Of a stretch of DNA of 5,331 bases, positions 1 to 4,392 are shown piece by piece. The DNA comes from an uncultured Flavobacterium sp. GTDB taxonomy: Bacteria; Bacteroidota; Bacteroidia; Flavobacteriales; Flavobacteriaceae. Below the pieces are notes generated by a model. It searched no databases. It saw nothing but the letters and a program-made list of their open reading frames with translations, and had not been told where the DNA came from. The stretch lies in the NCBI GenBank assembly GCA_945957245.1, contig CAMFLD010000220.1:1-5331 (forward strand), written 5' to 3'. The stretch's first letter is position 1. Every line of letters starts with the position of its first letter. A program made the position numbers and the translations under genes.

Positions 1-353
1 GTATCATTAAGAAATACCAAAAAGAAAATGCCCAACCCGATGATTTTATCTTTCCGATTATTACAAATCAAGCTTTGTATCTAAAAGACAGGGAGTACCG
101 TTATGATATAACGGAAAAAGCCAACAAATCGGCTAATTTTCAAATCAAACGTATTGCAAAGGCTTTGGAGCTTCCGATAAATGTTTCGTTCCATTTAAGC
201 CGTCACAGCTTTGCTACCAATGCCCTTAACAATGGTATGCGGATAGAACACGTTTCAGAGCTAATGGATCACAGAGACCTTAAAACTACAAAGGTTTACG
301 CTAAAATCATTAACGAGGAATTGGATAAAGCAGTGGAGGAATTTATCCACTAA
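1..353 (+). CDS. Tyrosine recombinase/integrase, C-terminal catalytic part (5' end outside window)
   Basis: The frame is open from base 3 to the TAA at 351-353, giving 116 visible residues; the true start lies upstream of the window, so an internal TTG at 75 is not taken as the start. The protein is a site-specific DNA strand-exchange enzyme. Visible catalytic signature, numbering residues from base 3: box II HLSR (H64 and R67, in FHLSRHSFATNAL), the later conserved H90 in LMDHRDLKTT, and the nucleophile Y99 in KVYAKI. The first catalytic Arg and the Lys of the family would lie upstream and cannot be checked. Spacing from H90 to Tyr is the usual nine residues, and a short helical tail follows, so the 3' end looks intact and active. 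It is convergent with the hemolysin-III-like gene, and an ATTGCAAT repeat pair begins 7 nt after the stop. Such integrases are typical of Bacteroidota integrative elements; which attachment site it uses cannot be told here. Confidence 0.93.
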   Translation, partial: IIKKYQKENAQPDDFIFPIITNQALYLKDREYRYDITEKANKSANFQIKRIAKALELPINVSFHLSRHSFATNALNNGMRIEHVSELMDHRDLKTTKVYAKIINEELDKAVEEFIH

Positions 354-360
354 ACAAACC

Positions 361-379
361 ATTGCAATAGTATTGCAAT
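361..379. repeat. ATTGCAAT repeat pair A, 11-bp period
   Basis: Two exact copies of the self-palindromic octamer ATTGCAAT at 361-368 and 372-379, separated by AGT. They lie between the recombinase stop and the end of the membrane-protein gene. The first copy is preceded by AAACC, as are copies at 1745 and 3339. The 19-bp unit ATTGCAATAGTATTGCAAT recurs as an exact reverse complement at 1078-1096, so it brackets the membrane-protein gene. Possible protein-binding site or recombination site; the function is inferred only. Confidence 0.8.
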
Positions 380-400
380 GAGACCGTTTCTTTCATTAAA

Positions 401-416
401 TTACCTATCAGGGTAA
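401..416 (-). terminator. Weak stem-loop overlapping the end of the hemolysin-III-like gene
   Basis: TTACC (401-405) can pair with GGTAA (412-416) around a six-base loop that includes the minus-strand TGA stop codon (408-410). AT-rich flanks follow on both strands. It could act as a weak terminator between convergent genes, but the stem is only five base pairs with no clean T-run, so the call is tentative. Confidence 0.2.
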
Positions 417-1043
417 AATACAATGGAAAACGGCAAAGAAATGAAAGATACTTCCACCCAGTACAAATAGATGCCAAATGGGATGATAATAACGTTTGTG
501 GTCTTTGGCATAAAAATAAATCCCAACTGTATAACAAATACCACCAAGGGCAATAAAGAGTAAAGCGTTAGTGGACAGATGTTCCATAATGGGTTTAATG
601 GCAACAATACACAGCCAACCCATAATTGCATACAATCCCAACGATAGCTTTTCGTTGTATCGGTATTTGGAAAACTTAAAAGCAAAGCCTACTACAACCA
701 ATAACCAAATCAAACTAAAAATCGTCCATCCCCATATTCCTTTCAAGCCTACGAGCATTACAGGGGTATAGGTTCCGGCAATGAGGATGTAAATGCTCAA
801 ATGGTCAATACGTTTCCAAAGCTTTTTATGGCTCAATTTCACTACGGCATGGTAAATGGTGGAAGCCGAATATAGCAAGACCAAACTCAGACCAAAAACA
901 ATCCCCACCGCTACATTAAGCAGATTGCCTTTGAGGGAAGTGTACACAATCAGAAGTACCAAAGCGATTACTGACAGCACAGCACCCAAGCCATGAGTAA
1001 GGACATTTAATAATTCTTCCTGTCTGCGGTTTTTGGGTTTCAT
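408..1043 (-). CDS. Hemolysin III / PAQR family seven-helix membrane protein
   Basis: A 211-residue protein, a normal length for bacterial HlyIII (YqfA/YplQ-like) members. I chose the ATG at 1043 (MKPKNRRQEELLNVLTHG) because the family's conserved N-terminal motif ExxNxxTHG follows at once (E10 to G18); the longer reading begins at a TTG (1073) inside a repeat array. Seven hydrophobic segments can be drawn at about residues 19-37, 41-63, 82-100, 104-124, 133-150, 160-178 and 190-208. Family residues visible: S61-T-I-Y-H65, R78-I-D80-H81, GTYTP (90-94), H187-P-I-W-H191 and H201. By analogy with PAQR receptors, H65, D80, H187 and H191 would form the metal site of a possible hydrolase (established for eukaryotic relatives, inferred here). 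It sits in the inner membrane. 'Hemolysin' is a historical label and no toxin role is implied. The gene is convergent with the recombinase, flanked by inverted ATTGCAAT repeats, and may be cargo. Confidence 0.93.
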   Translation of the reverse strand: MKPKNRRQEELLNVLTHGLGAVLSVIALVLLIVYTSLKGNLLNVAVGIVFGLSLVLLYSASTIYHAVVKLSHKKLWKRIDHLSIYILIAGTYTPVMLVGLKGIWGWTIFSLIWLLVVVGFAFKFSKYRYNEKLSLGLYAIMGWLCIVAIKPIMEHLSTNALLFIALGGICYTVGIYFYAKDHKRYYHPIWHLFVLGGSIFHFFAVFHCILP

Positions 1044-1047
1044 AAGG

Positions 1048-1055
1048 CAAAGGTA
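1048..1055 (-). promoter_or_regulatory. Candidate -7 promoter box (TACCTTTG) for the hemolysin-III-like gene
   Basis: Reading the minus strand, TACCTTTG ends four bases before the ATG at 1043 and matches the Bacteroidota -7 consensus TAnnTTTG. No TTG is found at the usual 19-21-bp distance; the closest minus-strand TTG, within an ATTGCAAT copy, is 15 bp away. If used, transcription would begin at or beside the ATG, giving a nearly leaderless mRNA. The same octamer precedes the sce7726-like gene. Confidence 0.35.
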
Positions 1056-1066
1056 TTCAAAAGATG

Positions 1067-1127
1067 ATTGCAATGATATTGCAATACTATTGCAATTAAA
1101 ATTGAACGTTTATTTTGCAATTGCAAT
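1067..1127. repeat. ATTGCAAT repeat array B (three in strict 11-bp register plus one)
   Basis: Exact ATTGCAAT copies at 1067-1074, 1078-1085 and 1089-1096 are spaced exactly 11 bp apart, followed by another at 1120-1127. The last overlaps a one-mismatch copy TTTGCAAT (1114-1121) to form the 12-bp palindrome TTGCAATTGCAA (1115-1126). The array lies just upstream of the hemolysin-III-like gene and would overlap its promoter region. One-helical-turn spacing suggests cooperative protein binding on one face of the DNA. Confidence 0.85.
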
Positions 1128-1475
1128 ACACTCAAACAAACCCACAAAAACAGCCAAACTACCATTGTAATAAAAAAGGTTCTCAGTTCTCTTTAAAAAA
1201 ATACAACACGCTATCTCAAAAACACTTTTGAAGACGTTTTAAATTTCCTGTTTTTCCCAAATCCTGAAAATTGCACCCGATTGCATTGTCTTTCAAGGTT
1301 TTGCACCGTCATTTTTTTTGCTTTTTCCACTAATCAAACTGAAATTTGTAAAAGAGCAGCCAGACTTTTTTTGACTATCTGAAAAGGATATAAATTAACT
1401 TAAAGCAGTTGATTTTCCTCTTACCTACAGTTAAAAAATTGTAATTGATTGTTCCGAACTAAATAAGCAAGACAA
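1128..1475. other. AT-rich intergenic stretch with no convincing gene
   Basis: About 350 bp without a supportable coding region. It holds a short stem TCAAAA/TTTTGA with an ACAC loop (1216-1231), a run of eight T (1312-1319) and one of seven T (1367-1373). Three degenerate relatives of the repeat octamer lie at 1270 (ATTGCACC), 1280 (ATTGCATT) and 1300 (TTTGCACC). Bases about 1380-1450 are especially AT-rich. No TAnnTTTG promoter box was seen facing the 590-aa gene. Together with the flanking arrays this resembles a control or origin region, but no single element proves it. Confidence 0.5.
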
Positions 1476-1493
1476 AACCTAACCTAACCTAAC
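1476..1493. repeat. Short tandem repeat, AACCT x3 plus AAC
   Basis: AACCTAACCTAACCTAAC: three tandem 5-bp units and a partial fourth. Located in the non-coding region, followed within 30 bp by a 12-bp palindrome and a long hairpin. It could be a binding site for a regulator or initiator, or simple slippage. Confidence 0.7.
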
Positions 1494-1502
1494 AATACCC
1501 GA

Positions 1503-1514
1503 AGGCAATTGCCT
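1503..1514. repeat. 12-bp perfect palindrome AGGCAATTGCCT
   Basis: AGGCAATTGCCT equals its own reverse complement. Its centre GCAATTGC also occurs inside the palindrome at 1115-1126. It lies between the AACCT repeats and the hairpin, where an operator for the downstream gene might sit. Confidence 0.6.
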
Positions 1515-1520
1515 ATACTC

Positions 1521-1559
1521 CCTCTAACCAATGGCGCATCAGTGCGCCATTGCTAGAGG
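1521..1559. repeat. Strong hairpin upstream of the 590-aa gene
   Basis: Perfect 9-bp stem AATGGCGCA (1530-1538) / TGCGCCATT (1543-1551) with loop TCAG. After an asymmetric internal loop (ACC against GC) it continues as CCTCTA (1521-1526) / TAGAGG (1554-1559). The GC-rich core stands out in AT-rich surroundings. There is no T-run after it, so it is not a typical intrinsic terminator. The stem contains the ATG (1531) of a possible 29-residue leader ORF, so in RNA it would hide that start codon. Alternatives: an origin-type hairpin, or a DNA-binding inverted repeat. Confidence 0.7.
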
Positions 1560-1620
1560 TTACAAATCATTGCAATACCATTGCAATAATCGAAATAGCG
1601 CATTGCAGCTCCAATTATGA
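1531..1620 (+). CDS. Possible 29-residue leader ORF coupled to the 590-aa gene
   Basis: ATG at 1531 opens a 29-codon frame (MAHQCAIARG... ending SALQLQL) that stops at TGA 1618-1620. That stop overlaps the ATG of the next gene as ATGA, a classic arrangement for translational coupling. An in-frame TAA at 1525-1527 fixes 1531 as the only ATG start. The start lies within the left arm of the hairpin, and the frame runs through the ATTGCAAT copies at 1569 and 1580. The peptide resembles nothing I recognise, and a frame this short can occur by chance. If real, it is more likely a cis-acting leader than a functional protein. Confidence 0.3.
   Translation: MAHQCAIARGYKSLQYHCNNRNSALQLQL
1569..1609. 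repeat. ATTGCAAT repeat array C before the 590-aa gene
   Basis: Exact copies at 1569-1576 and 1580-1587 (11-bp period, spacer ACC), and a degenerate ATTGCAGC at 1602-1609, exactly two periods (22 bp) after the second. The array ends 7 bp before the ATG at 1617, so a protein bound here would block transcription or the start region of the 590-aa gene. Confidence 0.8.
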
Positions 1621-3389
1621 GAACAAGTACCCATCAAAAGCTCGACAACAGAGTTTTCGCTTTAGCGTCCAATCTTTTCAATAGTGTTGAAAACCCGGTA
1701 GAAGAACAGCCTAAAGGACCTATTGCAATTCAAACTACTAAACCATTGCAATTAAAAGACAGGATTATTGCGGTCTATCCTGCCATTATCGAAGAAGCAT
1801 TCTCCGGTACAATGGATAAATACCGTAAGTATATTGCCTCTTACAACTTCAAAACACAGGCAGAAAATGATCTGATAGAAGTTCATAACAAATCGGTAAG
1901 AGAACTCTGCAAATCCAATGTGCTCAGTGAAGTCCAAACCCAATATAAAAAACTGTTTTTGCTCCATAATGCAAAGAATTGCAATCCAAGAGCCTACAAT
2001 GAGGCAGTAACACAATTCTGTAACGATTACGGACTTATTGTAGAGAAAAAGAAAATCCAAACAGTCAAATACGCTACTGAAGTAGTATTCCAAAACCTGT
2101 TGCATTTGTACAATTCCCAACTACTCAAACGCAATGAAAAGTTTATTAAAGGCGGGATAACCTCCAAGCGACCTATTGAAGCTTTTAAAATCAATTCCTT
2201 ACTGGTTACCAAACTAAAACGCAATGAAGTAAACAGTATCGCCATTTGCTCTAAAACGGTTCGCAATCACAGAAACCGTTTGGAAGAGGCAGGCGTGTTT
2301 GTAGAGTATCATTTTGCAGGTCAGAACCGACCTGTTGAAGTACATATCAATCCCGAAATCCTTGTGATTTTGGATGTGTACACCTCGAAATTAAAAAACG
2401 CTGAGAGCAAAGAAGTTACATTTTTATTTGGGAATGTTTTACCTGATAACAATGAAAGTACAAGAACATTTATAAATGAAAATAAAAAGAATGAGAATGT
2501 TGATAACAATTCTCAGATGATAAGGAGTTCGAGCAAAGCTCTCACGGGTTCTGATTTGTTTTTTACAGGAACACCCAACGGCAATGATAGCAATTGCACT
2601 ATGAGGGCGGGGCGCACGGAAGAAATTAAAGAAAAAACACTTTCAGAGCGATTACAGAGGCTTATCCTGCACCCACAGGAATTGGCAGAGAATTTGGCAA
2701 ACGGGCATTATCACAACTACAAACCCCTTGACATCCGCTATCTGTATCAGGAAGCCTTTAGGGGAACACTCACAAATGAGGAGTTTAGAGAGCTTGTCCT
2801 ACAGGACTTTTTTAAGTCCCTATCCAAAATTTACAAATCGGCTACTCCCTATGCAGGTAGCTATAAAAAAGCCATTACGCTGTACTATCAGAACAAGTGG
2901 ATTGCCTTTACAGGGAACAGCTTTAACAAGAGCGTAATTGTGGATGAAATCAGCCAAATGCGTTGGCGCATACAATGGGCTGTAAAATGGTTTGCCAAAA
3001 ACAATTTTTCGCCACTTTTCCCATTCGACTACTTGGATATGACCCGAAAAACGGCAAAAGAAGTCGGCTTTGAGTACACCAAAACTAAATGGAAAGAACA
3101 TTTGGAGAACCAAAACAAATACGATGCCCTAAAGAGAAAACAGCAATCGGGCGCAGTCAAAAGAAAAGAGGCAATCAACCACGCCAAAAAGTGTGAAACT
3201 GTACTAAACCGCTTCTTTAATGACAAGCTGACCTATACCCAGTTATTTGATTACGTTCAGAAGAACCTGCCTAAAGAATACTTGGAGAAATTGCCGGATA
3301 TGATACTCAATAAATCATTAAAAGCTAATGAAAAAACCATTGCAATTCATTGCAATGATATTGTGAAATATAGTTTGCTTGAGCTGTAA
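1617..3389 (+). CDS. Uncharacterised 590-aa protein with central winged-helix-like DNA-binding segment
   Basis: I do not recognise this as a named family. Visible parts: an N-terminal helical, charged region (about 1-180), then a segment at about 182-251 that reads like a winged helix. There, CSKTVRNHRNRLEEAGVF (211-228) has the form of a recognition helix and the turn into a wing, and YHFAGQNRPVEVHINPEI (231-248) the wing strands. An Asn/Ser-rich, probably disordered linker (about 275-335) follows. The C-terminal region has a Trp/aromatic-rich patch (WRIQWAVKWFAKNNFSPLFPF, about 450-470) and a strongly basic stretch (about 489-525). There are no transmembrane segments and no HUH or primase motif that I can see. 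ATG 1617 is chosen because it is the first in-frame Met; there is no Shine-Dalgarno, as is normal in Bacteroidota. The next Met (codon 66, 1812) would put the copies at 1722 and 1745 upstream of the gene, but the skipped residues look protein-like. ATTGCAAT copies precede, enter and end the gene. A self-regulating DNA-binding protein or replication initiator is plausible (inference). Confidence 0.8.
   Translation: MRTSTHQKLDNRVFALASNLFNSVENPVEEQPKGPIAIQTTKPLQLKDRIIAVYPAIIEEAFSGTMDKYRKYIASYNFKTQAENDLIEVHNKSVRELCKSNVLSEVQTQYKKLFLLHNAKNCNPRAYNEAVTQFCNDYGLIVEKKKIQTVKYATEVVFQNLLHLYNSQLLKRNEKFIKGGITSKRPIEAFKINSLLVTKLKRNEVNSIAICSKTVRNHRNRLEEAGVFVEYHFAGQNRPVEVHINPEILVILDVYTSKLKNAESKEVTFLFGNVLPDNNESTRTFINENKKNENVDNNSQMIRSSSKALTGSDLFFTGTPNGNDSNCTMRAGRTEEIKEKTLSERLQRLILHPQELAENLANGHYHNYKPLDIRYLYQEAFRGTLTNEEFRELVLQDFFKSLSKIYKSATPYAGSYKKAITLYYQNKWIAFTGNSFNKSVIVDEISQMRWRIQWAVKWFAKNNFSPLFPFDYLDMTRKTAKEVGFEYTKTKWKEHLENQNKYDALKRKQQSGAVKRKEAINHAKKCETVLNRFFNDKLTYTQLFDYVQKNLPKEYLEKLPDMILNKSLKANEKTIAIHCNDIVKYSLLEL
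1722..1752. repeat. Two ATTGCAAT copies inside the 590-aa gene's 5' end
   Basis: Exact copies at 1722-1729 (read as ATT GCA AT, codon phase 1) and 1745-1752 (read as CA TTG CAA T, a different phase), 23 bp apart. A degenerate ATTGCGGT follows at 1767-1774, 22 bp on. The second is part of AAACCATTGCAATT (1740-1753), repeated identically at 3334-3347. Different codon phases argue that the DNA sequence, not the peptide, is conserved. Confidence 0.7.
1978..1985. repeat. Single ATTGCAAT copy inside the 590-aa gene
   Basis: Isolated exact octamer, read as AAT TGC AAT (N-C-N), which is the third codon phase used by this repeat in the gene. With no neighbour in register it may be chance, but it fits the general excess. 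Confidence 0.5.
3339..3367. repeat. ATTGCAAT repeat array D at the 3' end of the 590-aa gene
   Basis: Exact copies at 3339-3346 and 3349-3356 (10 bp apart) and a degenerate ATTGTGAA at 3360-3367 (11 bp on). The two exact copies are read in different codon phases. ATTGCAATGATATTG (3349-3363) also occurs at 1067-1081 in array B. It lies 23-51 bp before the stop at 3387-3389, at the border with the next gene module. Confidence 0.8.
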
Positions 3390-3497
3390 AGGGGGTAAAA
3401 GAAACGGCTGGGATGTACTCGGTTATACTATTTTATAAGGCTTCCCTGTAATTTTGTAGATTTTTTGCCCCTGTATATGATATTTTTTTATAATTTA

Positions 3498-3514
3498 TTA
3501 CCTTTGAAAGGTAA
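3498..3514 (+). promoter_or_regulatory. Promoter -7 box inside a perfect palindrome (candidate operator) for the sce7726/sce7725 operon
   Basis: TTACCTTTGAAAGGTAA is a perfect inverted repeat of 8+8 bp around a central G; with one mismatch per arm it extends further on both sides. TACCTTTG (3499-3506) fits the Bacteroidota -7 consensus TAnnTTTG, placing a start about 10-13 bp before the ATG at 3523. The -33 TTG is not clear: the nearest, at 3465-3467, is too far away, though T-rich tracts are present. A dimeric repressor on the palindrome would cover the -7 box, so expression is probably controlled here. An RNA stem at the mRNA 5' end is less likely, because the box itself is upstream of the start. 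Confidence 0.5.
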
Positions 3515-3522
3515 AAAACAGT

Positions 3523-4392
3523 ATGAAAAAAGTGCAAAATTTAAGAGTTCTATCTCAAATTTTCTCGCCACCTATGTTTCAAAGGATTGTGAGAGAAGAC
3601 AATTTTGCCTTATTTGATAAGCAGACAGCCAAATATTTCAATACTGTTTCTTGTAAAACCAATCTAGAGGTTATCCAATCACTGTATAAATCGCTTTTAA
3701 AAAAGTACAGATGTGAGTATATCTATAAAAACAGCTTGGTTTTAGAACTGATAAAAGAACATAGCTTAAAGACAACGCTCATTTTAAATGAACTGAAAAT
3801 CGGCGCTTCAAAAGCCGATTTGGTAATGCTCAACGGTGCTGTACGGGTTTTTGAAATCAAAACAGAGCTTGACGATTTTTCCAAACTCTCAAAGCAGTTA
3901 AACGATTACCAAAAATTTGCGGATTATGTTAGTATCGTTACCGATCAGAAGAATGCAGAGAAGTTAAAAGCTGAATATGAAGATACCAATATCGGTATCA
4001 TTGTGCTTGATGCAAAGAATAAATTGCAGACTATCAAAGAAGCAGGCAGTAATACATCATTATTTGATTTTGATACCCTGTTTAAAATCCTGAGAAAACA
4101 GGAATATCTTGATTTGGTTGATTATAATTTCGGATTTATTCCCGATGTTCCCAACACTCAAATCTTTAGGGTTTGTTACGAATTGTTGATAAGCAAAGAC
4201 ATAGTGGATTTTCAAAAGCAGGTTTTAAGTAAGCTCAAAGAAAGGAAATTGCTGAACCCTGATTTATTGAAATCCTCCAATACACCAAAAGAATTAAAGC
4301 ACATCTGCAACTCTTTGGATTTTAACGAGCAGGAATATTATAAATTGTATAACTTTTTAGCATCTAATAGCGTATGTACCAACCCTATATAA
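3523..4392 (+). CDS. sce7726 family protein, PD-(D/E)XK nuclease-like
   Basis: A 289-residue soluble protein. I recognise the family from its middle section: E90-LKIGASKAD99-LVMLNGAVRVF-E111-I-K113, followed by Q125-L-N-D-Y129. This gives the PD-(D/E)XK fold signature: an early Glu, the Asp of motif II, the ExK of motif III, and the QxxxY motif seen in RecB-like nucleases. All expected active-site residues are present. Residues 1-30 (LSQIFSPPMF) form the short N-terminal family motif; the C-terminal third (185-289) is helical and uncharacterised. The substrate is unknown. The ATG at 3523 follows the promoter palindrome at a suitable distance and an A-rich leader usual in Bacteroidota. The stop lies 19 nt inside the next gene, so the pair is surely co-translated. 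sce7726 genes are known to occur beside sce7725 genes, as here. A role in defence or element maintenance is inferred from fold and context only. Confidence 0.85.
   Translation: MKKVQNLRVLSQIFSPPMFQRIVREDNFALFDKQTAKYFNTVSCKTNLEVIQSLYKSLLKKYRCEYIYKNSLVLELIKEHSLKTTLILNELKIGASKADLVMLNGAVRVFEIKTELDDFSKLSKQLNDYQKFADYVSIVTDQKNAEKLKAEYEDTNIGIIVLDAKNKLQTIKEAGSNTSLFDFDTLFKILRKQEYLDLVDYNFGFIPDVPNTQIFRVCYELLISKDIVDFQKQVLSKLKERKLLNPDLLKSSNTPKELKHICNSLDFNEQEYYKLYNFLASNSVCTNPI

Noticed and set aside
361..379. Recombinase attachment core site
   Set aside because: The octamer pair lies next to the recombinase gene, but the 3-bp spacer is shorter than the usual 6-8 bp crossover region, and similar arrays occur at several places. 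It stays a lesser alternative.
401..416. Shared arms TTACC/GGTAA with the palindrome at 3498-3514, suggesting a common operator
   Set aside because: Only five bases per arm match, the loop lengths differ, and the first lies at the end of a gene; coincidence is likelier.
1044..1073. Longer hemolysin-III-like protein starting at TTG 1073
   Set aside because: The ten extra residues start inside a repeat octamer, and the family motif begins right after the ATG at 1043.
1067..1127. CRISPR array
   Set aside because: Repeat units are 8 bp with 3-bp spacers, far too short for CRISPR repeats and spacers, and no cas gene is visible.
1476..1493. Telomere-like CCTAA repeats
   Set aside because: Only three units, internal in bacterial DNA beside other short repeats; there is no sign of a linear end.
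1752..2120. Minus-strand reading frames opposite the 590-aa, sce7726-like and sce7725-like genes
   Set aside because: They lie wholly inside well-supported genes, show no recognisable domains and have low-complexity hydrophobic composition typical of shadow frames.
3414..3452. 12-codon ORF between the 590-aa gene and the sce7726-like gene
   Set aside because: Too short, with no coupling or conserved feature; expected by chance.
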